A stretch of DNA of 64,000 nt from SVTX01 sp045612105 (GTDB lineage: Bacteria; Bacillota; Clostridia; Oscillospirales; CAG-272): assembly GCA_045612105.1 (NCBI GenBank), contig JAZKYL010000074.1, forward strand, positions 33,254-97,253, written 5' to 3'. How positions within the stretch are numbered: position 1 is the first letter of the stretch; the number at the start of each line of letters is the position of its first letter. A program made the translations under genes and the position numbers. The notes beneath the pieces are model-generated. The model saw nothing but the letters and a program-made list of their open reading frames with translations, did not search any database and was not told the origin of the DNA. This document shows positions 25,695 through 33,400 of this stretch, piece by piece.

Positions 25695-25855
25695 TTAAAT
25701 CTCCATTCCGCCGCTATGCGGGAACCCCCAAAGCTCAACTAATTCGCTTCTGGGAACCACGCGGCAGCACAAATTGTTATCGATGAATTTTGCCGCAAGG
25801 CGAAATTCGCGCGTGAAAAAATCGTTTCACTACAAGGAGGAAGTAACTTTCACGC
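25695..25855 (-). ncRNA. Conserved structured 5' leader, copy with expanded loop (xpt)
   Basis: Minus strand from 25855: stem GCGTGAAA/TTTCACGC around TTACTTCCTCCTTGTAG, hairpin GAATTTCGCC-TT-GCGGCAAAATTC, linker ATCGATAACAATTTGTG, and a 7-bp stem CTGCCGC/GCGGCGG (one U-G pair) with a 46-nt loop carrying AGCGAATTAG and GAGCTTTGGGGGTTCC. The stem abuts AATGGAGAT and the start codon. Near-identical to the leader at 19517-19675. The purine riboswitch core is absent. Confidence 0.6.
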
Positions 25856-25904
25856 TAGCCTCCGAGATCTTCCGTCGGATATTGACGAATAATAATATAT
25901 AATT

Positions 25905-25933
25905 ATTATACTATATAATTTTATCTTTTTCAA
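25905..25933 (-). promoter_or_regulatory. Promoter of the xpt-bmp-nup operon
   Basis: Minus strand TTGAAA (25933-25928), 17-nt spacer, TATAAT (25910-25905). Confidence 0.8.
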
Positions 25934-26126
25934 TAAACATTTTGCACAATTCGAAAATATATTTCGAATATGTATTCGTAAAATCTGCACAACCCCATCA
26001 CAAAACCAACACAAAAATTCAGAGACTTAATCAGACAAATTTATTGCCCAAGTCAACAAAAATTAACAAAAATTCAAAAAAACAGCAAAAAATATACACA
26101 ATCAAAGATTTTTGCCTCAAATACCA

Positions 26127-26155
26127 TTGACATTTTTCAAAAAAAATGGTAAAAT
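26127..26155 (+). promoter_or_regulatory. Promoter of the acyl carrier protein gene
   Basis: TTGACA at 26127-26132, 17-nt spacer, TAAAAT at 26150-26155. Confidence 0.8.
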
Positions 26156-26213
26156 AATTACGCAAAAATCAAAAAGAAATAATTTTCATATAAAAACACT
26201 CAGGAGGTCCGTT

Positions 26214-26429
26214 ATGGAACAGAAGATCATTGAAATAATCGCCGACTATCAGGGCAAGAGCGTTGACGCTTACAGACCCGACCAAAAATTCACTGAAATG
26301 GGACTCGACTCACTCGACCTTGCCGAGCTTGTAATGCAGCTTGAGAACGAGGGCATCATCGTCGACATCTCCCCCAAGGTAAACACCCCCGCAAAGCTTG
26401 CGGCAGCGATCAAGGCTCAGGAAAAATAA
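26214..26429 (+). CDS. acpP: Acyl carrier protein
   Basis: 71 residues, four-helix ACP. The 4'-phosphopantetheine attachment serine is in GLDSLDLAEL (about residue 33). It carries acyl chains during fatty acid or polyketide synthesis. The start at 26214 has AGGAGG 7 nt upstream; the open frame before it lacks signals. It stands alone with its own promoter and terminator, while most fatty acid genes are absent here, so it may be a second, specialised ACP. The symbol is by family only. Confidence 0.9.
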   Translation: MEQKIIEIIADYQGKSVDAYRPDQKFTEMGLDSLDLAELVMQLENEGIIVDISPKVNTPAKLAAAIKAQEK

Positions 26430-26438
26430 TCATTATAC

Positions 26439-26475
26439 AAAAAAGCTCAGAGGCATAAAGCCCCTGAGCTTTTTT
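26439..26475. terminator. Terminator between acp and the convergent giant gene
   Basis: AAAAAGCTCAGAGG / CCCCTGAGCTTTTTT with a 7-nt loop, usable in both directions. Confidence 0.88.
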
Positions 26476-26502
26476 GTTTTAAATTGTTAAGTCCGAACGA
26501 CT

Positions 26503-29500
26503 TCAAGCACAAGCCTTATTTTTAATTTTGATAACGATAACAACAACGATCGAAGCCACACTGAGTGCCGCCAACATTACGCAAGCAATATAAAACGGCA
26601 TCTGCGATCCGGAAGCAGGCTCATCAGGTTTATCGGGTGTAATTCCACCAACATCACCGCCGGACGGACCGTTTCCACTGTTTCCGGGACCCTGGACCTC
26701 TTCAGACGTTTCTTCGGAATCGCTGCCACTCTCCGTTCCCGTCGTTTCTGCTTTATCGAAAATCACGTCACGGTCAGACAAATGTGAATTATCCTTGCCC
26801 ATCTCGATCTTCGACCATTCAGTCTCACTTCCGGTAAAATATACCGATTCAAGACCCGTACAACCTCTAAAAGAGCCGTCTCCGATCTTAACGACAGTAT
26901 CGGGGATCGTAATGCTTGTAATGCCCGAACATCCCTCGAAAGCACCGTAGCCAATAGCAGTAACCGGCAATCCGTTGTAGGTTGAAGGGATCACAACGTC
27001 TCCGGTGGCACCGTTACCGTATACGGTATATCCGTCGCCGTTTGCGTTCAATTCAAATCGTAGCCCCTCGATCTGCTCGCCATCCTCGGTATCCGTAACC
27101 TCAGTCTGAGTGTGCGCCTCGGTCTCGGTCTCGGTCTCGATCTCGGTCTCGGTTTCAGTCTCAACCTCGGTTTCGGTCTCAGTCTCGGTTTTGACCTCAC
27201 CCTCGGTTTCAGAATCGATCTCTGTCTCGAAAACCGTCTCGCTTTCATAACCGGTGCTACCCGTATCACTTTCAGTCGTAGCCTCACTCTCGGTAAGAGA
27301 GTCCGTCTCCGACACGTCCTCGGTCACAAGTTCACTCTCAAACGAGCTATCCTCAACGTCGGTATTGCTTTCCTCCGTCACGTCAATAATCGGCTCATCG
27401 GTAAACTGAGGGAACGGGGGCAGAGTCTCTTCGCTCTGCTCAACGGTTGTATCCTCAAAGGGGGGAATAGTCTCCTCCTTGGTAGTTTCGGTCACGGTCT
27501 CGGTCGTTTGAGTCTCCGTAGTCGTCTCTTCTTCTATTATCGGATCTCCCTTAGCCAAAGGAATACGCACACCGTTTATCGCGTTGGAATAATCCTGGGC
27601 ACTTGCACCGTCGGCAAAGAACGCAAATTGTGAGACTTCAAGATAGGCACCTTCTCCACCAGAATCGCCCCAGTCAAAACGGAAGCCCTTAAACGTCGTG
27701 TCTCCGTCTTCTCTGTGCCAACCAAACTTCAAGCCGTTTTTCTCAGGATCACCCTTGCCGTCAGTCGCAGCCATATCAATAGTCATAGCGCTCCATTTAT
27801 CGGTATTTTGATATTTGGCATTTCCCGAATGACAATCAAGCAGGCGTTTGTTGTTTTCATCATAATAATCGTACAAAACCATGTCAAACAAGTCTTTTGA
27901 ATTCTCGCCCGTGAGAATAAACAGTTTGACGTTTGTCCCTGTTACGTTCTGCGCCTTATATCTTATAACGGTATGCTGGAAGACGTCGGTGGTAGCCTTA
28001 TTCAAACTCTTAGCATCCGCAAAAGCAAAATAATTAAAATGCTTTTGAACGTCACCCGTTCCGGTAGCCGTATATTTGATATTTCCGTTCTCAGCACTCA
28101 GGATCGTGTATCCGCTTCCTGTTGTCCCGCCGAAATACACGAGATCATCCTCTGTGAAATCGGCAAGTACCTGAACCGGTCTGTATAGTTTTGTCAGCAG
28201 ATAGTCCGCCACGTCAAAGACCTCTTCTTCGGTCTTCAAGAATGCCATAGCCGCAATATCCAAGCTGTCGCCAACGTCATAGGAGCACAAGCTGAAATAC
28301 TCAATCATAAGCGCATCGACCATACCGCTCCAGCTGTCCCTGATCAGTCCGTTTTCAACGTCACTGCTAAGATTAAGCGTAATGATCTGCCAGTTACTTG
28401 TATGTATGTAACTCTGTTCGGCAAAATAATGACCGTCAAAATCATTGATCTCCACCTTGCCGTTTTGAGTGGTGTAATACATTTTAAACGCGGCGGCATT
28501 GCTTTTTGCGTTATCTGATCTGATGGCAAAGGTAATATATTTATACTCATCCGCGCTAATATTTTCAGGTCTCAACGTAACGCTTGGAACCAAAGAATTA
28601 TCGTCTGTCACGGTCATTCTCATCACCGGGATCCCATCGTTCTCATCGATGTAATATATGGAGCTGTTCGAATCCACAAAGATCTCTTCCATCTCCTCGC
28701 AGCCCAGCAAAAGGACGTCCTCAGGAGCGGTAATGTCGATACCTTCCATATATTTATCGCCGTCATAACCCTCGACAGGCACACAAACGGAGTTCACTTC
28801 TGCGGTAAATCTATCAGCGACCGCCTTATCCTTGAAGAAAAAGAACTCGGATATATCCATATATTCACCGTAAGCCGCGGAACCGCACCAGTCTACTCTG
28901 AAGCCGTTAAAATCTCCCGTCCAAGCCTTAGCGGTATTAGGATCACCGTTCATGGCTAGGCTCATAGAACTCCAGCAAACGTCATTTGTGGGAGTATAAT
29001 TTGCGCTTGTCGTAAAAAATTTCTTTTTTTCTTCAATATCAACCTGGAAGGGCTTATAGTTATCACCGGTATATATAAAGAACTGCATTCCGGGATTTCT
29101 CATCACAGAAGGGGTTCTATACCTTATTACCGTAGCGCAAAAATCAGCGGTAGTCAATCTATCCTCAGCGGCAACACCCCGAGAATCCATAAGATTTTTG
29201 TAGAGGAAACCTGCAAACGGATCGCTATACGGGCTCTTCGCCTCGTAATGAAGATATCCGTCAACAGCCGAAACGTCAGTGCAGGAAGGACCGTTGTTAA
29301 AGCTCGGCAGATCAGCATCAGTAAAGCTTGTCAGAACCTGAGCCGGACGGTATGTCTGCACCATAAGATAGTATGCGGAATCGTAAAGCTCCTCAACGTT
29401 TTTCGAGAAGACAATACCCGCGATATCAAAGGTGCTGTGCTCCGCAAATCCGGTGTAGATAGGATCGTCGCTGAAATAGGATATCTTGAGCTCGTCAACT

Positions 29501-31179
29501 ATGCCTCCCCAAGTGTCTCTATTCGCAAGATCTATAGTAACAAGCTGCCAATTATCGTCATAGTCGTAGCGCGACGCATAATAAAAGCCTGTGCCCTTTT
29601 CGGTCTTGTACTCAACAGACGTTCTCGCTGTAGAGAGGGCCTTCTTTTTTATCGCAAGAGTTATATACTTGTACTCATCTGCGTTTATATCACCGGGCTT
29701 GAAGGTGATGAAGGGACTGTCAACAGTTTTCACCGTCCCAAGTCTCAATACCGAAACACCCTTGTTTTTTTCAATGTAATGAGTGGTATTATCGGAATCA
29801 ACGAATCTTTCGTTAAGCTCCTCGGGAAGCATAGCCAAGCAATCCTCGGAAAGCTTTATGGGATTATCGTAATCGTCACTCATTTTGACAATAGCGAGCT
29901 TTATCTGATTGAGTGCCGCAGAAAATGCGTTGGCGGCAGTGCCGTCCTTGAAGAACAGAATATCCGATATCTCCATTGACGCTACGGCATCGGCAGAAGA
30001 AGGAGAACACCAATCCACACGGAAACCGCTAAAATCTCCCTTCCAGCCGTCAGATGCGTTACCGGAAGCCATATCCACAACAAGGGTCTTCCAATCGTTT
30101 CCTGTGCTTGCCGTATATTTTACAGACGGAGCCATCGCGCTTCCGTCTATAAACGTAGGCCACTTATTGCCGTTAGCATAATAGAAGAGCTGCATATCAG
30201 AGGCTCCGACATTTCCTGACGTACGGTATCTCATTACAGTATATCTGAAATCTTCCGTAGTTAGCTTGTCTATACCTCTCGCATCGGCAAGCTCATCATA
30301 GAAGAAGCCCGAATAGGGATCAGGGACGCCGTGTTCCACCGACGTGTCATATTCAAACGTGTAAAGCAGATTGCCGTCCTTCCCCGAAAGCACGTTATCA
30401 AGAGACGGACGCCAAGGAGACTCGTTTTGGTAATCCCCTGCAGCGCGCTCAAAAAATTTCAGCTCATCCTCGGTAAAATCGGAAAGCTTCTGAACCGAGG
30501 GATAAACGGTCTGCATCAGATCGAAAGCGGAATCGTATACGTCAGCCGGTGTTTTGCTGAATATTACCGCCGCAACGTTACACTCAACACCTGCATCAAT
30601 GTTTGTTGGATCATTAAAATAATCAAAGCGAATACTGTTTATTTTCCCCTCCCAAGTGTCTTTTGCGGAAAGATCATATACAAGGAGCTGCCATTGATCG
30701 GTCATCGAGTATTTACAGGATATATTCGTTGTTTCGCTATAGCCCAAATTGCCGGCATTAAAGTAGATAGTAAAATTTGCTGACCCTAACAATTCCGTCT
30801 TTACAAGCAAAGTTATATATTTGTACTCATCTGCACTTAGATCTGCTTGCGGTGCAAAGGATATGTAGGGGTCGTGCTTGTTTTCAATATATGTAGGAGC
30901 AAGCGACAGGCTCTTAACTCCATCCGGCGTAGTTATAAACTCATATTCGGTCTGGCTGGGATTCGACATATTTCCTTCCATATCGTCCGCATCAAACAAA
31001 ACCGAGGGCGGAGTTGGAGGCAGCTCAGAATATATATTCTCTTGAGAGCTTTCGGCAGAGGCATTCAGTACAGGCGACAGGGCGGACGGAAATGCCGAAA
31101 ATATCCCCGTCAAAAGCGAAAATACCGTAAGAATAGATATTATCTTAAAAAATGTAATTTTCACGTCTCTTTTTTTCAT
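26503..31179 (-). CDS. Large cell-surface protein with repeated carbohydrate-binding-like modules, LRR and C-terminal anchor
   Basis: 1558 residues. A signal peptide (MKKRDVKITFFKIISILTVF, cleavage near 40) is followed by three pairs of beta-rich modules over about residues 60-1130. Each pair starts with ADEYKYITLxIK and carries WQLxxxDLxxxDTW, then FRxTVxRYRT with GDFxGFRVDWC. Next comes an acidic Thr/Glu linker made almost only of TE repeats (about 1315-1355), a short BspA-like leucine-rich repeat (GYGAFEGCSGITSITIPDTV), a Gly/Ser/Asn-rich spacer and a final hydrophobic helix with Lys tail (about 1530-1558), an anchor without LPxTG. Function is probably glycan adhesion or display. The start is ATG 31179, preceded by GGAGAT. 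Confidence 0.85.
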   Translation of the reverse strand: MKKRDVKITFFKIISILTVFSLLTGIFSAFPSALSPVLNASAESSQENIYSELPPTPPSVLFDADDMEGNMSNPSQTEYEFITTPDGVKSLSLAPTYIENKHDPYISFAPQADLSADEYKYITLLVKTELLGSANFTIYFNAGNLGYSETTNISCKYSMTDQWQLLVYDLSAKDTWEGKINSIRFDYFNDPTNIDAGVECNVAAVIFSKTPADVYDSAFDLMQTVYPSVQKLSDFTEDELKFFERAAGDYQNESPWRPSLDNVLSGKDGNLLYTFEYDTSVEHGVPDPYSGFFYDELADARGIDKLTTEDFRYTVMRYRTSGNVGASDMQLFYYANGNKWPTFIDGSAMAPSVKYTASTGNDWKTLVVDMASGNASDGWKGDFSGFRVDWCSPSSADAVASMEISDILFFKDGTAANAFSAALNQIKLAIVKMSDDYDNPIKLSEDCLAMLPEELNERFVDSDNTTHYIEKNKGVSVLRLGTVKTVDSPFITFKPGDINADEYKYITLAIKKKALSTARTSVEYKTEKGTGFYYASRYDYDDNWQLVTIDLANRDTWGGIVDELKISYFSDDPIYTGFAEHSTFDIAGIVFSKNVEELYDSAYYLMVQTYRPAQVLTSFTDADLPSFNNGPSCTDVSAVDGYLHYEAKSPYSDPFAGFLYKNLMDSRGVAAEDRLTTADFCATVIRYRTPSVMRNPGMQFFIYTGDNYKPFQVDIEEKKKFFTTSANYTPTNDVCWSSMSLAMNGDPNTAKAWTGDFNGFRVDWCGSAAYGEYMDISEFFFFKDKAVADRFTAEVNSVCVPVEGYDGDKYMEGIDITAPEDVLLLGCEEMEEIFVDSNSSIYYIDENDGIPVMRMTVTDDNSLVPSVTLRPENISADEYKYITFAIRSDNAKSNAAAFKMYYTTQNGKVEINDFDGHYFAEQSYIHTSNWQIITLNLSSDVENGLIRDSWSGMVDALMIEYFSLCSYDVGDSLDIAAMAFLKTEEEVFDVADYLLTKLYRPVQVLADFTEDDLVYFGGTTGSGYTILSAENGNIKYTATGTGDVQKHFNYFAFADAKSLNKATTDVFQHTVIRYKAQNVTGTNVKLFILTGENSKDLFDMVLYDYYDENNKRLLDCHSGNAKYQNTDKWSAMTIDMAATDGKGDPEKNGLKFGWHREDGDTTFKGFRFDWGDSGGEGAYLEVSQFAFFADGASAQDYSNAINGVRIPLAKGDPIIEEETTTETQTTETVTETTKEETIPPFEDTTVEQSEETLPPFPQFTDEPIIDVTEESNTDVEDSSFESELVTEDVSETDSLTESEATTESDTGSTGYESETVFETEIDSETEGEVKTETETETEVETETETEIETETETEAHTQTEVTDTEDGEQIEGLRFELNANGDGYTVYGNGATGDVVIPSTYNGLPVTAIGYGAFEGCSGITSITIPDTVVKIGDGSFRGCTGLESVYFTGSETEWSKIEMGKDNSHLSDRDVIFDKAETTGTESGSDSEETSEEVQGPGNSGNGPSGGDVGGITPDKPDEPASGSQMPFYIACVMLAALSVASIVVVIVIKIKNKACA

Positions 31180-31251
31180 AACAATCTCCATTCCGCCGCC
31201 AAGCGGCGGCATAATTATTATCAACAAATTATGTTAAGACCAGAATTCGCC
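31180..31251 (-). ncRNA. Conserved leader element, compact copy (giant surface protein gene)
   Basis: Minus strand: GGCGAATTC, variable part, TTGATAATAATTATG, then stem GCCGCC/GGCGGC with a 4-nt loop and AATGGAGAT before the start codon. It lies between two cotranscribed genes rather than at a transcript 5' end. It shares its linker, stem and ribosome site with the copies before the nucleoside hydrolase, xpt and serC genes. Confidence 0.5.
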
Positions 31252-31297
31252 ATAATAAACAAACTCTCACATCTAAAAAACATCGTCAAAAACAGAA

Positions 31298-32125
31298 TCA
31301 TTCTCCAAGTATCTTTCCGTTATCAAGCAAGAACGAAACCTCATCCCCATAACGAACAACATCTCTTTTGTATGCCACTGGACGAATGATCACACAAAAC
31401 CTACCCTCTTTCGGTAGGTCAAGCTTTCTGTTGAACTCAAAGCTTCCCTCATTATAAGATTGCACCGCCGCCACCGTAATTCTGTATATTTCTACAGCGC
31501 GCACGTCAACAGCAACGATCTCAAATCCAGAAGCAAAGAATCCACTTGGAGTTCTGCCGAAAGCGATAAATTCACCGTCGTTCGACAAAAATTCCAACAG
31601 CTGCGGCACCTCGCTTTGCTGCGAAAGATCGGGCTCAAGCTCGACCGAAGCCGTCGGCACGTCAAGTCTGCAAAGCCTTTCTTCGTTCCATCTGTAAGCC
31701 TCGGCAGAGGTCAGCTCAAAACACACGGGCAGAGAAAGCTCCTCTTTGAGAGAAAACGACGCAACCAAAACCTGCCCTTCGAACGGAGTGTCCGAGCTGT
31801 CAAGCAATATCCCCAGCCTGCCGTCAGCATCCGCAAAGGAAAGCTCACCGTCGATAGGCGATTCCCCATCCGTTTCTATACCGTCAAAGCAGAGAATACC
31901 GCTGTCGTAAAGTATCTCTCCGTAAAATCCGCAAAAGCTCTCATCCCGAGGAAAAACTATCTCAAGCTTCACCTCTCCGCCTTGCGCAACGCATCCAAGC
32001 TCAACGATAAGCAGCTCTTCGCATCTATCGGGAACGGCTAAGGTAAAGCTCGCCAGGGCTACCGCCGGAAACAGGACCGCGGCACATACTCTCCATTCAA
32101 AACACAATGATACTATTTTACTCAT
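31298..32125 (-). CDS. Secreted cohesin-like domain protein
   Basis: About 275 residues. A signal peptide (VCAAVLFPAVALASFTLAV after Arg) precedes a beta-sandwich at about residues 40-165: LGCVAQGGEVKLEIVF, FCGFYGEILYDSGILCF, LSFADADGRLGILLDS and GQVLVASFSLK follow the strand pattern of cohesins (calcium-independent jelly rolls of cellulosomes). A second small beta domain ends the protein. No dockerin partner is seen in the window. The start is ATG 32125; a perfect promoter ends 3 nt before it and there is no ribosome site, so translation may be leaderless. It is upstream of, and probably cotranscribed with, the giant surface protein gene. Confidence 0.7.
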   Translation of the reverse strand: MSKIVSLCFEWRVCAAVLFPAVALASFTLAVPDRCEELLIVELGCVAQGGEVKLEIVFPRDESFCGFYGEILYDSGILCFDGIETDGESPIDGELSFADADGRLGILLDSSDTPFEGQVLVASFSLKEELSLPVCFELTSAEAYRWNEERLCRLDVPTASVELEPDLSQQSEVPQLLEFLSNDGEFIAFGRTPSGFFASGFEIVAVDVRAVEIYRITVAAVQSYNEGSFEFNRKLDLPKEGRFCVIIRPVAYKRDVVRYGDEVSFLLDNGKILGE

Positions 32126-32128
32126 AAT

Positions 32129-32157
32129 ATTATATACCGCCTTGGTCAAATTGTCAA
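32129..32157 (-). promoter_or_regulatory. Consensus promoter directly abutting the cohesin-like ORF
   Basis: Minus strand TTGACA (32157-32152), exactly 17 nt, TATAAT (32134-32129). The ATG begins at 32125, so the expected transcription start falls on or just after it. Confidence 0.75.
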
Positions 32158-32229
32158 GCAATATCTGAAAAATTATCTCTTTTTTTGTAATATATGCCAC
32201 ACCGTCATCCCCCTTTTTTAAAACTTATT

Positions 32230-32258
32230 TTCACAAAAAGTGCTTTATTACATAAAAT
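32230..32258 (+). promoter_or_regulatory. Promoter of the small lipoprotein gene
   Basis: TTCACA at 32230-32235, 17-nt spacer, TAAAAT at 32253-32258. Confidence 0.55.
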
Positions 32259-32309
32259 TACCGACAAAAACAAGGTTTTTTCACAACAAAAACGGGAAAA
32301 ATATCAATG

Positions 32310-32341
32310 GTGCCAATATCGGAACGATCCGAATTTGGCAC
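32310..32341 (+). promoter_or_regulatory. Nested inverted repeat in the lipoprotein leader
   Basis: Outer arms GTGCCAA/TTGGCAC and inner arms TCGGA/TCCGA share one centre, with a 4-nt loop. It can form a 12-bp hairpin about 25 nt before the start codon or act as a protein-binding dyad. Confidence 0.5.
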
Positions 32342-32365
32342 AATGACAGAACACGGAGTACCGTT

Positions 32366-32725
32366 ATGTTTAAAAATAGATTAATTACAGCATGTATAAC
32401 CACGGCATTGTGCGCGATCATGCTTACCTCCTGCGGAGGCGGAAACGCAGTAACCGAAACCGAATCAAAGCCTCCTCTTCCTAACGGCAAAATTACCGAA
32501 AGGGGAGCAAGAAACAATAATGTTGCAAACGACGGCAAAAACGGCATCGAAGACGGCATCGATAACGTAAAAAACGGCATCGAGCGAGGAATGGACAATA
32601 TGAAAAACAGTGCCGAAGATGCAACACACGGCACCGCCAGACAGGACGGTCATGACAACAATACCGAGGCAGAGACCGAAAGCCCCGTGCGCGAGCATCG
32701 TCCCGCCGCGCCCAATGGCAAATAA
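32366..32725 (+). CDS. Small lipoprotein with amphipathic Gly/Asn/Asp repeats
   Basis: 119 residues. The signal peptide MFKNRLITACITTALCAIM ends in lipobox LTSC (Cys at about residue 24). The mature part is hydrophilic, with repeats of the type NGIEDGIDNVKNGIERGMDN (about 65-85) that could form one amphipathic helix, and a Pro-rich end. I do not recognise a domain. The start at ATG 32366 follows a GGAG; upstream in-frame codons are A+T-rich leader. A terminator follows. Confidence 0.75.
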   Translation: MFKNRLITACITTALCAIMLTSCGGGNAVTETESKPPLPNGKITERGARNNNVANDGKNGIEDGIDNVKNGIERGMDNMKNSAEDATHGTARQDGHDNNTEAETESPVREHRPAAPNGK

Positions 32726-32767
32726 TCCTTACGGATAAAGCAATTTAAAAGAAAGCGCAGTAGCGCA

Positions 32768-32802
32768 GGGGAAGAATTTTCATCAACTCTTCCCCGTTTT
32801 TT
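32768..32802 (+). terminator. Terminator of the small lipoprotein gene
   Basis: GGGGAAGA / TCTTCCCC with a 12-nt loop, then GTTTTTT. Confidence 0.8.
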
Positions 32803-32939
32803 ATTTCAAATTTTGATTTATCGGCCGACGGGGACGCTGGGGAAGCGTGCCTTCGGCGAGTCGCTTTTCAAAAAAGCTCCGCAAAACGCTTCAATGCTTT
32901 TGGGTGCTCTAGTAGCGGCGCAGGATTTTTCACTTCGCC

Positions 32940-32975
32940 AATTTAGGTTAATTTGTTAGCAAATTAACCTAAATT
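32940..32975. repeat. 16-bp perfect hairpin
   Basis: AATTTAGGTTAATTTG and its exact complement, separated by TTAG. There is no T-run after it in either direction. Confidence 0.85.
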
Positions 32976-33122
32976 AATGCTCAGTTAAAAAAATCCCCCA
33001 CTGTCCTTCACCCTTTAAAGGGTGTTAAACCCAGCCAAAGCGTTTATCTAAAAGAAAAATTCAACTAAGCTGAAGCAAGATACGCCTCGCTTCGTCGGCT
33101 TTGCCGACAGGTGAGTGGGGTT

Positions 33123-33201
33123 CATAGGGGAGAGAGGATGTCGAAGTAAAATCAAACGCGGCTTGCTGCGGTTGATTTTACAAGACCCTCTTTTCCCTAT
33201 G
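33123..33201. repeat. 79-nt two-tier hairpin element
   Basis: Outer arms CATAGGG near the ends with GAGG/CCTC inside, then a separate 10-bp inner stem GTAAAATCAA / TTGATTTTAC closed by CGC/GCG. The layout could be a miniature palindromic element or a structured RNA. No promoter is evident. Confidence 0.6.
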
Positions 33202-33215
33202 CGGCTTTTCTTTTG

Positions 33216-33249
33216 TAACTTTTCTTGCAGCTGTTGGCAAGAAAAGTTA
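33216..33249. repeat. 13-bp hairpin
   Basis: TAACTTTTCTTGC and its exact complement around an 8-nt loop. Confidence 0.75.
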
Positions 33250-33318
33250 GTAAAAACACACCTATAAATCGCAATTTATCGATAATCAATTAACCAAATA
33301 TATTTTTTCCAAAATCGG

Positions 33319-33347
33319 TTGACAAACCCCAAAAAACATCTTATAAT
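33319..33347 (+). promoter_or_regulatory. Consensus promoter of the GH39-like gene
   Basis: TTGACA at 33319-33324, exactly 17 nt, TATAAT at 33342-33347. Confidence 0.92.
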
Positions 33348-33400
33348 GAACTTGACCTTTTGGTTTATTAGAAAATGCCCCATAAAAAAGGAGAATAATT

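Larger units (their letters stand above)
32803..33318. other. Gene-free stretch holding three strong hairpins
   Basis: No credible ORF is visible on either strand. Three perfect or near-perfect hairpins lie in the second half: 32940-32975, 33123-33201 and 33216-33249, each annotated separately. The rest has no feature that I can name. Confidence 0.6.

Noticed and set aside
25695..25900. Purine riboswitch upstream of xpt
   Set aside because: The conserved core (the TATAAT-C-type P1 flank, GTCTCTACC-like loop and CCGTAAA-type segment) is not present in the 200-nt leader; a different element is there.
26503..31179. LPxTG sortase signal in the 1558-residue protein
   Set aside because: The C-terminal region before the final helix is Gly/Asn/Pro-rich but holds no LPxTG-like motif; only a membrane helix and basic tail are visible.
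31298..32200. Start of the cohesin-like gene at GTG 32200
   Set aside because: It would put 25 charged residues before the signal peptide, lacks a ribosome site and spans the promoter.
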